From Bradyrhizobium sp. SZCCT0231 (GTDB lineage Bacteria > Pseudomonadota > Alphaproteobacteria > Rhizobiales > Xanthobacteraceae): a DNA stretch of 64,000 bases. The notes beneath the pieces are model-generated. The model saw nothing but the letters and a program-made list of their open reading frames with translations. It was not told where the DNA came from and did not search any database. The position numbers and the translations under genes are program-made. Location: NCBI RefSeq assembly GCF_018130245.1, contig NZ_JAFCKP010000015.1, positions 62,001 through 126,000 on the forward strand, written 5' to 3'. Shown piece after piece: positions 54,950 through 63,026 of the stretch (the stretch's first letter is position 1; each line of letters starts with the position of its first letter).

Positions 54950-54975
54950 GGAACGGTCCGGTAACTGCTTTCGTT
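54950..54975 (+). promoter_or_regulatory. EcfG-type general stress promoter of prkA
   Basis: GGAAC (54950-54954), 17-base spacer, CGTT (54972-54975): an exact match to the alphaproteobacterial EcfG consensus, 34 bases before the prkA ATG. No other strong promoter was found in the gap from 54712. Confidence 0.75.
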
Positions 54976-55009
54976 TCAGCTTGTAGCGGAACTCACGCGG
55001 AGAGGGATC

Positions 55010-56953
55010 ATGTACAACGATTCTCTATTCAACGCTTTCGCTCGGTCGTTCGAGGCGAGAAGCCAGCACGACATGTCGATGGCTGAATATCTGGAATCGT
55101 GTCGAAGCGATCCCATGAAATACGCCAACGCGGCCGAGCGACTACTAGCAGCGATCGGCGATCCGCAGACGATTGACACGGCCAAGGACCCACGCCTTGG
55201 CCGTATTTTTTTGAACCGCACGATCCGCACCTATCCGGCCTTCGCCGGCTTCTATGGCATGGAAGAAACCATCGAGCGCATCGTCGGTTTCTTCCGCCAC
55301 GCGGCGCAGGGTCTCGAAGAGCGCAAGCAGATCCTCTATTTGCTCGGCCCGGTCGGCGGCGGCAAATCCTCGCTCGCCGAGCGGCTCAAGTCGCTGATGG
55401 AAGTGCAGCCGATCTACGTGCTCAAAGCCGGCGACGAACTCTCGCCCGTCTTTGAAAGCCCGCTCAGCCTGTTCGATCCCGATAATCTCGGGCCGATGCT
55501 GGAAGAGAAGTACGGCATTCCGCGCCGGCGCCTCACTGGCCTGATGAGTCCGTGGTGCTACAAGCGGCTGGAAGCCTTCGGCGGCGACATTTCCCAGTTC
55601 CGGGTCGCAAAAATCCAGCCGTCGCGGCTGCGCCAGATCGCGGTCTCCAAGACCGAGCCGGGTGACGAGAACAACCAGGACATCTCCTCGCTGGTCGGCA
55701 AGGTCGACATCCGCAAGCTCGAGACCTACGCGCAGAACGATCCCGATGCCTACAGCTATTCCGGCGGCCTCAATCGCGCCAACCAGGGCATCCTTGAATT
55801 CGTCGAGATGTTCAAGGCGCCGATCAAGATGCTGCACCCGCTGCTCACCGCAACGCAGGAGGGCAACTACATTGGCACCGAGAATATCGGCGCGATCCCG
55901 TTCACCGGCGTCATTCTCGCGCACTCCAACGAGGCGGAGTGGGCGAGCTTCAAGGCCAACAAGAACAACGAAGCCTTCATCGACCGCATCTGCGTGATCA
56001 AGGTGCCGTATGTGCTGCGGGTCACCGAAGAGCAGAAGATCTACGAGAAGCTGATCCAGGGTTCGGAGCTGGCGTCTGCGCCGTGCGCGCCGTCGACACT
56101 GGAAACGATGGCTCGGTTCTCGGTGATGTCGCGCCTGCGCAAGCACGAGAATTCCACGCTGTTCGCCAAGATGCGGGTTTACGACGGCGAAAGCCTGAAG
56201 GAATCCGATCCCAAGGCACGAAGCGTCCAGGAATACCGGGATGCCGCCGGTGTCGACGAAGGCATGGACGGCGTGTCCACCCGCTTCGCCTTCAAGATCC
56301 TGGCTGCGACCTTCAACCACGATCCGCAGGAGGTCGCCGCCGATGCCGTGCACCTGATGTACGCGCTGGAACAGGCGATCCGCCGCGAGCAGCTGCCGGA
56401 GGAAACCGAGAAACGTTACCTGGAGTTCATCAAGGCGGAGTTGGCACCGCGCTATGCCGAGTTCATCGGCAACGAGATCCAGAAGGCTTATCTCGAATCC
56501 TACTCGGATTACGGCCAGAATCTGTTCGACCGCTATGTGGATTACGCCGATGCCTGGATCGAGGACCAGGATTTCAAGGATCCGGACACCGGCCAGTTGC
56601 TCGATCGCGAACTGTTGAACCAGGAGTTGACCAAGATCGAAAAGCCGGCCGGCATTGCCAATCCGAAGGATTTCCGCAACGAGGTGGTCAAGTTCTCGTT
56701 ACGGGCCAGAGCACAGAATGCCGGCAAGAATCCGACCTGGACCTCCTACGAGAAGATTCGCGACGTGATCGAAAAGCGGATATTCTCCCAGGTCGAGGAC
56801 CTGCTTCCGGTCATCTCCTTCGGGTCGAAGAAGGACGGCGAGACGGAGAAGAAGCACGGCGAGTTCGTCGCACGCATGGTGGAGCGCGGCTACACCGAGC
56901 GTCAGGTTCGCCGGCTCGTCGAATGGTACATGCGCGTGAAGCAGGCCGGTTGA
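55010..56953 (+). CDS. prkA: PrkA-family serine protein kinase / AAA+ (YeaG)
   Basis: 647-residue cytoplasmic PrkA. The AAA part (residues about 60-370) has the Walker A GPVGGGKSSLAERL and a conserved GNYIGTENIGAIPFTG stretch. The C-terminal PrkA kinase-like domain includes YVDYADAWIEDQDFKDPDTG and RVKQAG at the end. In enterobacteria YeaG acts with YeaH in nitrogen and other stress responses; in Bacillus PrkA acts in sporulation. GAGAGGGA precedes the ATG. First gene of prkA-yeaH-spoVR behind an EcfG promoter. Confidence 0.95.
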   Translation: MYNDSLFNAFARSFEARSQHDMSMAEYLESCRSDPMKYANAAERLLAAIGDPQTIDTAKDPRLGRIFLNRTIRTYPAFAGFYGMEETIERIVGFFRHAAQGLEERKQILYLLGPVGGGKSSLAERLKSLMEVQPIYVLKAGDELSPVFESPLSLFDPDNLGPMLEEKYGIPRRRLTGLMSPWCYKRLEAFGGDISQFRVAKIQPSRLRQIAVSKTEPGDENNQDISSLVGKVDIRKLETYAQNDPDAYSYSGGLNRANQGILEFVEMFKAPIKMLHPLLTATQEGNYIGTENIGAIPFTGVILAHSNEAEWASFKANKNNEAFIDRICVIKVPYVLRVTEEQKIYEKLIQGSELASAPCAPSTLETMARFSVMSRLRKHENSTLFAKMRVYDGESLKESDPKARSVQEYRDAAGVDEGMDGVSTRFAFKILAATFNHDPQEVAADAVHLMYALEQAIRREQLPEETEKRYLEFIKAELAPRYAEFIGNEIQKAYLESYSDYGQNLFDRYVDYADAWIEDQDFKDPDTGQLLDRELLNQELTKIEKPAGIANPKDFRNEVVKFSLRARAQNAGKNPTWTSYEKIRDVIEKRIFSQVEDLLPVISFGSKKDGETEKKHGEFVARMVERGYTERQVRRLVEWYMRVKQAG

Positions 56954-56966
56954 GGCGGATGGAAAA

Positions 56967-58250
56967 GTGCCCATTCACATCATTGACAGGCGCCTGAATC
57001 CAGGCGGCAAGAGTCTTGAGAACCGGCAGCGGTTCTTGCGTCGGGCCAAATCCCTGGTGCAGGGCGCCGTCAAGAAGACCTCGCAGGAACGCGACATCAA
57101 GGACGTCCTGGAGGGTGGTGAGGTCACGATCCCGCTGGACGGGATGCACGAGCCGCGCTTCCGCCGCGAAGGCGGAACGCGCGACATGGTGCTGCCCGGG
57201 AACAAGAAGTTCATCGAGGGCGACTATCTGCAGCGCTCTGGCCAGGGCAGCGCCAAGGACTCTGGTCCCGGCGAAGGCGACAGCGAGGACGCGTTCCGCT
57301 TCGTCCTCAGCCGCGACGAATTCGTCGATCTCTTCCTCGACGACCTCGAGCTGCCGGATCTCGCCAAGCGCAAGATCGCGCAGACCGAGAGCGAGGGCAT
57401 CCAGCGCGCCGGCTACACCACGTCGGGCTCGCCCGCCAACATTTCGGTCAGCCGGACTGTCCGGCTAGCTCTGGCGCGCCGCATCGCGCTCAAGCGTCCC
57501 CGCAAGGAGGAGATCGAGGAGCTGGAGGCGGCGATCGCCGCCTGCACCGACGAGGATGAACGGGTAGAGCTGGTCGCCGAGCTGGAAAGGCTGAAGGCGA
57601 AGTCCAAGCGCATTCCCTTCATCGATCCGCTCGACATCCGCTACCGCCGTTTCGAGACCGTGCCGAAGCCGGTCGCGCAGGCCGTGATGTTCTGCCTGAT
57701 GGACGTCTCCGGCTCGATGTCCGAGCACATGAAGGACCTCGCCAAGCGCTTCTACATGCTGCTCTACGTCTTCCTGAAGCGCCGCTACAAGCATGTCGAG
57801 ATCGTCTTCATCCGGCACACCGATCGCGCCGAGGAGGTGGACGAGCAGACCTTCTTCTACGGTCCCGCCTCGGGCGGCACGCTGGTCTCCAGCGCGCTGC
57901 AGGCGATGCACGAGATCGTGCGCGAGCGCTTCAATCCCGCGGACTGGAACATCTACGCCGCGCAAGCCTCCGACGGCGACAATTCCTATTCCGACGGCGA
58001 GCTCACGGGCCTGCTGCTGACCGACAAGATCCTGCCGGTCTGCCAGTTCTTCGCCTATCTCGAGGTCGGGGAATCCGGCGGCAGCGCCTTCGATCTCTCC
58101 GACTCCTCGCTCTGGACCCTCTATGAGCGCCTGCGCACCGGCGGCGCACCGCTCTCGATGCGCAAGGTCTCGGAGCGCAGCGAGATCTTTCCGGTGTTCC
58201 ACGATTTGTTCCAGCGCCGCGAAACTGCCCAGGAGAAGACTGCTCCATGA
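56967..58250 (+). CDS. yeaH: YeaH/YhbH family protein (DUF444)
   Basis: 427-residue DUF444 protein. The N-terminal basic helix is RFLRRAKSLVQGAVKK. A von Willebrand A-like domain follows from about residue 225, with a MIDAS-type DVSGSMSEHMKD, IVFIRHTDRAEEVDE and SDGDNSYSDGELT. The start is GTG 56967, 14 bases after prkA, with GGATGGAAAA upstream. Partner of PrkA in many bacteria; mechanism unknown. Overlaps the next gene by four bases. Confidence 0.93.
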   Translation: MPIHIIDRRLNPGGKSLENRQRFLRRAKSLVQGAVKKTSQERDIKDVLEGGEVTIPLDGMHEPRFRREGGTRDMVLPGNKKFIEGDYLQRSGQGSAKDSGPGEGDSEDAFRFVLSRDEFVDLFLDDLELPDLAKRKIAQTESEGIQRAGYTTSGSPANISVSRTVRLALARRIALKRPRKEEIEELEAAIAACTDEDERVELVAELERLKAKSKRIPFIDPLDIRYRRFETVPKPVAQAVMFCLMDVSGSMSEHMKDLAKRFYMLLYVFLKRRYKHVEIVFIRHTDRAEEVDEQTFFYGPASGGTLVSSALQAMHEIVRERFNPADWNIYAAQASDGDNSYSDGELTGLLLTDKILPVCQFFAYLEVGESGGSAFDLSDSSLWTLYERLRTGGAPLSMRKVSERSEIFPVFHDLFQRRETAQEKTAP

Positions 58251-59785
58251 CGGAACGATTGTTCGAAGGCGCCGATTGGGATTTCCACACCTTGCAGCGC
58301 ATCACCGATGCCTGCGAGGAGGTGGCGTTGAAGGATCTCGGGCTCGACGTCTATCCGAACCAGATCGAGGTCATCACCGCCGAGCAGATGCTGGACGCCT
58401 ATTCGTCGGTCGGCATGCCCTTGTTCTACAAGCACTGGTCGTTCGGCAAGCACTTTGCGTTCCACGAGGCATCCTATCGCAAGGGCCTGATGGGGCTCGC
58501 CTATGAGATCGTGATCAACTCCTCGCCCTGCATCTCCTATCTGATGGAGGAGAACACGGCGACGATGCAGGCGCTGGTGATCGCGCACGCCGCCTTCGGC
58601 CACAACCATTTCTTCAAGAACAATTATCTGTTCAAGCAGTGGACCGATGCCGACGGCATCCTGGACTATCTCGACTTCGCCAAGAACTACGTCATGCAAT
58701 GCGAGGATCGCTACGGCCGCGTCGAGGTCGAGCGCACGCTCGATGCCGCGCATGCGCTGATGTCGCATGGCATCGACCGTTATCCCGGCAAGAAGAAGCT
58801 CGATCTGCGCGCCGAGGAGAAGCGGGCAGGGCGCCGCCGCCAGCACGAGGAGGAGGTCTTCAACGATCTCTGGCGCACAGTCCCCAAGGGCGCGACCAAG
58901 AGCCGGTCCGCGCTCAGCATCGAGCGCCGCCGCAAGCTGCTCGGCCTGCCGCAGGAGAATTTGCTCTATTTCCTGGAGAAGAGCGCGCCGCGGCTGGCGC
59001 CCTGGCAGCGCGAGCTGCTGCGCATCGTCCGCCACATCGCGCAGTATTTCTATCCGCAGAGCCAGACCAAGGTGATGAACGAGGGGACGGCGACCTACGT
59101 CCACTATCGCATCATGACCAAGCTGCACGAGCAGGGGCGCATCAGCGACGGCAACTTCCTCGAATTCCTGGGATCGCACACCAACGTGGTGTTCCAGCCC
59201 GAATTCGACGATCCCCGCTTCTCCGGCTTCAATCCTTACGCGCTCGGCTTTGCCGTGATGCAGGACATCGAGCGCATCGTCACCAGGCCGGAAGACGAGG
59301 ACCGCGAATGGTTCCCCGACATTGCCGGCAGGAACGATGTCATGGGCGTGCTGCGCGACGTCTGGGCCAATTACCGCGACGAGAGCTTCATCGGCCAGTT
59401 CCTGAGCCCCAGATTGATGCGGCACTTCCGCATGTTCCATCTGCACGACGATCCCGAGGAGCGCGCCGGCATCCGGGTCGATGCCATCCATGACGAGCGC
59501 GGCTTCCGCCGCGTCCGCCGCGAGCTGGCGCGGCAGCACGACGTCGGCTTCATCGACGCCAATATCGAGGTGGTCGACGTCGATCTCTCCGGCGACCGCC
59601 GCCTGATCCTGCATCACCACGTCATCAAGGGCTCGCAGCTCAACGAGACCGATGCCAAGCGCGTGTTGCAGCATCTCGCCGATCTCTGGACCTACGATGT
59701 CGCGCTGATCGAGGTCGACACCAACGACAAGGTCCTGCGCGAATACGTCGTGAGCCCGCGCCCGATTCCCGCCGCGGTGGCTTGA
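58247..59785 (+). CDS. spoVR: SpoVR family protein
   Basis: 512-residue SpoVR-like protein, largely alpha-helical. Family stretches include GMPLFYKHWSFGKHFAFHE, AYEIVINSSPCISYLMEEN, AHAAFGHNHFFKNN and MNEGTATYVHYRIM (His/Glu-rich, possible metal site). First named from Bacillus spore cortex formation, but this organism type does not sporulate. The constant company of prkA and yeaH points to a stress function. ATGA overlap with yeaH. Confidence 0.94.
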   Translation: MTERLFEGADWDFHTLQRITDACEEVALKDLGLDVYPNQIEVITAEQMLDAYSSVGMPLFYKHWSFGKHFAFHEASYRKGLMGLAYEIVINSSPCISYLMEENTATMQALVIAHAAFGHNHFFKNNYLFKQWTDADGILDYLDFAKNYVMQCEDRYGRVEVERTLDAAHALMSHGIDRYPGKKKLDLRAEEKRAGRRRQHEEEVFNDLWRTVPKGATKSRSALSIERRRKLLGLPQENLLYFLEKSAPRLAPWQRELLRIVRHIAQYFYPQSQTKVMNEGTATYVHYRIMTKLHEQGRISDGNFLEFLGSHTNVVFQPEFDDPRFSGFNPYALGFAVMQDIERIVTRPEDEDREWFPDIAGRNDVMGVLRDVWANYRDESFIGQFLSPRLMRHFRMFHLHDDPEERAGIRVDAIHDERGFRRVRRELARQHDVGFIDANIEVVDVDLSGDRRLILHHHVIKGSQLNETDAKRVLQHLADLWTYDVALIEVDTNDKVLREYVVSPRPIPAAVA

Positions 59786-59850
59786 AGGCGGCACATGAGG
59801 CGATGAGGTATTGAGAGACTAGCGCTAGCCCTCGCCGTCACCCTGAGGTG

Positions 59851-59884
59851 CTTGTTCAGCGGCGCAAATGCGCCGTTGAACAAG
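59851..59884. repeat. Strong hairpin after spoVR
   Basis: CTTGTTCAgCGGCGC pairs with GCGCCGttGAACAAG around aaat. The outer flanks (ccctgagg / cctcgaaggg) add a looser stem. It may end the prkA operon transcript; there is no T-run and it resembles dispersed repeats. Confidence 0.55.
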
Positions 59885-59948
59885 CCTCGAAGGGCGACGG
59901 CCCGGGTGCATCGGCCGTGCACGCGCAGCAAACAAATCCGGTAGGACT

Positions 59949-60392
59949 TCAGTCCGATCGCTTGGCGGATTTGCCTTTGGCCTTTGACCCATTCAGCTCC
60001 ACCGCCGCGCGGATCAGCGCCTTCAACGCCTTCCCGTCGACCCTTTCGCCCTCGCGAATATCGATCGCGCGGCGCAAATTGCCGTCGAGGCTGGAATTGA
60101 ACAGGCCCGCGGGATCCTCCAGCGCGGCGCCCTTGGCGAAGGTCAGCTTCACCACGTCCTTGTAGGTCTCGCCGGTGCAGATGATGCCGTCGTGCTCCCA
60201 CACGGGAACGCCGCGCCATTTCCACGCCTCGACGACGTCAGGATCGGCTTCCCTGATCAGGCCGCGGATTCGCGCCAGCATCTCGCCGCGCCAGTCGCCG
60301 AGCTCCTTGATCCGGCCGTCGATCAGCCTGGAGGGCGAGGCCCCGTCCGCCGCCTTCGCGCTGCTTTTCTTCGCCGCCGCCGCTTTCTTCAC
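59949..60392 (-). CDS. DUF1801-domain protein
   Basis: 147-residue protein of the DUF1801 (YdhG-like) type. After a Lys/Ala-rich head come LIDGRIKELGDWRGEMLARIRGLI, DVVEAWKWRGVPVWEHDGIICTG, YKDVVKLTFAKGAAL and LEDPAGLFNS..LDGNLRRAIDI, all family hallmarks. Biochemical role unknown; some relatives are linked to iron delivery. Its ATG overlaps the stop of the small membrane protein gene, placing it last in the ArsR-led operon. Confidence 0.85.
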   Translation of the reverse strand: MKKAAAAKKSSAKAADGASPSRLIDGRIKELGDWRGEMLARIRGLIREADPDVVEAWKWRGVPVWEHDGIICTGETYKDVVKLTFAKGAALEDPAGLFNSSLDGNLRRAIDIREGERVDGKALKALIRAAVELNGSKAKGKSAKRSD

Positions 60393-60601
60393 GACCTGGC
60401 CTCGCTGTGAGCACCGCTATGCCGGCCGAGATAAGGCAGCGCGAACAGATAGAGCCCGGTCGCGAGCAGCGGGATCAGCGGGACGAGCGCCAGGAAGCCG
60501 ATCCAGGCGGCATCGAGCTGCATCGTCATGGCGACGATGTTCGCGATCACCGCGAGGGTGAAGGCGATGGACAGCCAGCGATGGATTTGTCGAATCCACA
60601 T
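60389..60601 (-). CDS. Small two-helix membrane protein, about 70 aa
   Basis: Begins WIRQIHRWLSIAFTLAVIANIVAM and continues with LVPLIPLLATGLYLFALPYL, giving two hydrophobic helices. The pattern resembles small PepSY-like or DUF membrane proteins common in ArsR/AHSA1 operons. GAGGAGG lies 11 bases before the ATG at 60601; a TTG two codons earlier has better spacing, so it may be the true start. It is 41 bases after the AHSA1 gene and overlaps the DUF1801 gene. Confidence 0.7.
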   Translation of the reverse strand: MWIRQIHRWLSIAFTLAVIANIVAMTMQLDAAWIGFLALVPLIPLLATGLYLFALPYLGRHSGAHSEARS

Positions 60602-60642
60602 CTTCAACGGGACCTCCTCTGCAATGATCGAAATGGCTGCGC

Positions 60643-61071
60643 TCAATCCGGCCGCGCCAGGACTTCGTCCAGCCTGGCCAAAAACTGCTTCCAGCCGGCA
60701 TGCGCGCCGCCAAAAGCCTGCTTCTGCGTCGGGCTGAAGCCCGCCTGCTCGACGCGCAGATGCGTGCCTGCGCCGGTCGGCGTCAGCGTGAAGGTCACCA
60801 CGCTCTTGAGATCGAAGGCGGCATCCTCGTGCGAGAAATTCCAGGTGTAGGCGAGCGTCTTCTGCGGCTCGATGGTGAGCACCTCGCAGTCCAGCACGCC
60901 GCCCCATTCGCCGCGCAGGTTGAAGCGATGGCCGACGGTCGGCTTGAAGTCGTTCTTCATCAGCCATTCCTCGATCAGATGCGGCTGCGTCAGCGCGCGC
61001 CAGATCCGCTCGGCCGGAAAGGCAAATTCGCGCTCGATGACGACGGTGCGAGTCTCGGCAGGTTCGTTCAT
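60643..61071 (-). CDS. AHSA1/SRPBCC-domain protein
   Basis: 142-residue START-like domain protein. Characteristic stretches are VIEREFAFPAERIWRALTQPHLIEEWLM, LRGEWGGVLDCEVLTIEP, LAYTWNF and GGAHAGWKQFLARLDEVL. These proteins bind hydrophobic ligands and are often encoded next to an ArsR-type regulator. The ATG overlaps the ArsR stop, so it is co-translated with its likely regulator. Confidence 0.92.
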   Translation of the reverse strand: MNEPAETRTVVIEREFAFPAERIWRALTQPHLIEEWLMKNDFKPTVGHRFNLRGEWGGVLDCEVLTIEPQKTLAYTWNFSHEDAAFDLKSVVTFTLTPTGAGTHLRVEQAGFSPTQKQAFGGAHAGWKQFLARLDEVLARPD

Positions 61072-61391
61072 TGGTCCATCCTCTTCAGGAGATCGTCGAG
61101 GGCGTCGAGCCTCCTCTGCCAGAACCCGGCCATCTGGCCGGTCCAGTCGATCAGCGGATTGAGCGCACCGGGCCGCGCGCTGTAGTGGGTCTGGCGTCCT
61201 TCATGGCGGTCGCGCACCAGGCCGGCCTGCTTCAGGGCGCCGAGATGTTTTGAGACCGCCGGCTGGGACACTCCGGATCGCGCCGTCAGCGCCCCGACGG
61301 TCTGCTCCCCCTCGCGGCACAGCCGCTCGAAGATCGCCCGCCGCGTCGGATCGGCGAGGGTCCTGAACAGGAGATCGGGGGCGGCGGACAT
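61068..61391 (-). CDS. ArsR-family transcriptional regulator
   Basis: 107-residue winged-helix repressor: LFRTLADPTRRAIFERLCREGEQ, then the recognition region GVSQPAVSKHLGALKQAGLV, and RHEGRQTHYSARPGALNPLIDW. It lacks the ELCVCDL cysteine metal site of ArsR/CadC metal sensors, so the ligand is probably not a metal. Its own promoter region holds two tandem inverted repeats (61400-61443), the expected self-operator. Confidence 0.92.
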   Translation of the reverse strand: MSAAPDLLFRTLADPTRRAIFERLCREGEQTVGALTARSGVSQPAVSKHLGALKQAGLVRDRHEGRQTHYSARPGALNPLIDWTGQMAGFWQRRLDALDDLLKRMDQ

Positions 61392-61399
61392 GGGTAATC

Positions 61400-61443
61400 C
61401 ATAACCAGGGAGTTATGAATAAACTCATAACTGTGGAGTTATG
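61400..61443. promoter_or_regulatory. Two tandem inverted-repeat operators for the ArsR regulator
   Basis: CATAACC-aggg-AGTTATG (61400-61417) and CATAACT-gtgg-AGTTATG (61426-61443). The second is a perfect inverted repeat; centres are 26 bases apart, about two and a half helical turns. The position, 9-52 bases before the arsR ATG, fits autorepression. Confidence 0.7.
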
Positions 61444-61486
61444 GGTAAGTCAAGCGCAATGAGAGGATACGGCGGAAGCCGGCCTC

Positions 61487-61554
61487 GTAGCCCGGATGGA
61501 GCGAAGCGTAATCCGGGACCTTTCCCGCATTACTCTGCGCTCCATGCGGGCTAC
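61487..61554. repeat. Palindromic repeat (gtagcccggatgga family)
   Basis: Arms gtagcccggatggagcg and cgctccatgcgggctac enclose gaagcgtaatccgggacc...; a common dispersed form in Bradyrhizobium-type genomes. It lies between the ArsR operators and the DsrE-like gene. Confidence 0.7.
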
Positions 61555-61598
61555 GATCGCTCCTCGCAAGGACGGGGGATGTGGCGGCGCCGCTGCCC

Positions 61599-62048
61599 CT
61601 ACGGCCGCAAATACAGATACCCCTGCGACTGCAGCTCGGCGAGGCGCACCACGCCGCCTTTCTCCGCACTGACGAAGCCCGGCAGCAGCTCGCTCAGCGT
61701 GACGTTCTGCGCCTTCATCGTGTTGCCGCAGGCGGCGAGCTCGACGCCGTCCTTGGAGAAATCGCCGACGCGCTTGCTGACGTCGGGGTTGGCCTGCGCC
61801 GAGTGAAACGCCTTCAGCGCCGGGCCGTGGATCACCAGCGCGATCGTCACATGCTCGGGGCCGCCGACGCCGTCGATGTGGTTCTGGATGTTGCCGAGCA
61901 CGAAATTGACCTTCTCGGCATCGCTGAGATGATAGACGACCTTCAGCTTGTTGCTCGCGCCGGCTTCGGTCGCGGCCTTCGCGCTGGAGGCGCCAAGCGC
62001 CGCGCCCAGGGCCGAGACGGCGCTCCATAAGATGTTCCGGCGGTTCAT
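61599..62048 (-). CDS. Exported DsrE/DsrF-like protein
   Basis: 149 residues with a twin-Arg-like start and signal (MNRRNILWSAVSALGAALGASSAKA). The DsrE-like fold follows: LKVVYHLSDAEKVNFVLGNIQNHI, VTIALVIHGPALKAF, a Cys in VELAACGNTMKAQNV, and LLPGFVSAEKGGVVRLAELQSQGYLYL at the end. DsrE-like proteins handle sulfur relays; this exported single-Cys type has unknown function. GGGAGG precedes the ATG. Confidence 0.85.
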   Translation of the reverse strand: MNRRNILWSAVSALGAALGASSAKAATEAGASNKLKVVYHLSDAEKVNFVLGNIQNHIDGVGGPEHVTIALVIHGPALKAFHSAQANPDVSKRVGDFSKDGVELAACGNTMKAQNVTLSELLPGFVSAEKGGVVRLAELQSQGYLYLRP

Positions 62049-62082
62049 GGCGACCTCCCTAGCCTGACTTGCCGGACAGATA

Positions 62083-62703
62083 TCATTTGTGGCGCAGCGC
62101 GGCGAGTTCCTTGCGGTCGGTCACCAGCGAAGCGCACTCGCTGGTATCGACACGGTCGAGCCGAAAGATCCTGTCGTCGGCGCCGCCCACCAGCGACTGT
62201 TCGGCGTCGTCATCGGGCTTGTTGTTCTGCCAGACCCTGACCCGTTCGAGCCGCACGATTGCCGACTTGTCGTCCTTTGACAGCGCCACGCCGATGCCGC
62301 CGCCTTCGCAGTCGACGCCGCAGCCGAGGCGGATTTCGGTGCCGTCCTTGGTGAACGCGGCGTGGTTACAGGAGCCGCTGGAATCGAAATCGCCGCTGCG
62401 ATGGCGATACCTGAAGCCGAGGCGGAACGAGTTGTGGAGCTGCTTGTCCTCCTTGTCGACCTCCGCGGAGACCAGCAGCTTCATCGAGGCGACCTTCTGC
62501 TTCGGGTGGCGCGCCAGATGCTCGGCGTCGTAACGGCGGACGAAGCAGGCATAGGCCTTGTCGCCCGGCCTGCCCGCATACATACGCGCGTTGAAGCTGT
62601 CGGCCTCGGCCTTGGTGGCCTCCCGGATGTCGTCGGCCTCATCGGCATGGGCGGCGCCGGCCAGCGCAGCGAAAGTCAGGGCGGCAATGACAGGGAGCTT
62701 CAT
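62083..62703 (-). CDS. Hypothetical exported protein, 206 aa
   Basis: Signal peptide MKLPVIAALTFAALAGAAHA. The mature part is charged and Cys-containing (YACFVRRYD, SGSCNHAAF, RLGCGVDCEGGGIGVAL, SECASL), and at least six Cys could form periplasmic disulfides. The beta-rich LGFRYRHRSGDFDSSG and FRLDRVD segments suggest a compact domain. No known family recognised. It is 34 bases upstream of the DsrE-like gene on the same strand, possibly one transcript. The ribosome site is weak. Confidence 0.65.
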   Translation of the reverse strand: MKLPVIAALTFAALAGAAHADEADDIREATKAEADSFNARMYAGRPGDKAYACFVRRYDAEHLARHPKQKVASMKLLVSAEVDKEDKQLHNSFRLGFRYRHRSGDFDSSGSCNHAAFTKDGTEIRLGCGVDCEGGGIGVALSKDDKSAIVRLERVRVWQNNKPDDDAEQSLVGGADDRIFRLDRVDTSECASLVTDRKELAALRHK

Positions 62704-63026
62704 GACACGGCCTCGGGCGCGATAATTTCACCGCAGCACAACAGTGCTGCTGTCCGTTAGACGCGAGCGAGGTGCAGCGCGTTCAACCTCCGCACGTCGC
62801 TCGTGTGACCATCGTGCAGGCGATACGGGCCAACGGCCTCCGGCCGGGCCTTAGTCATCGCTGCGATCAGGAAGGTTCAATGGGTGTGACGGCCTTGAGT
62901 CTCCGGAACCCGACGCCGGCGATCGCTGCGACATTGTCTCGGTTCGTCAATGTGATAGCCTTCACAGACGAACGCCTCTGGCGGTCGTAGGCTGCGGTTG
63001 CCTCGCAAGTTTGTGGAGTCCCCCGC
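62704..63026. other. Intergenic region before the cyclase gene
   Basis: 323 bases between divergent genes. A 36-codon frame (62880-62990) has no ribosome site or family and is judged chance. No operator, repeat or GGAAC promoter was recognised. Confidence 0.45.

Noticed and set aside
62880-62990. 36-codon frame before the cyclase gene
   Set aside because: No ribosome site, no hydrophobic or family pattern; likely chance.
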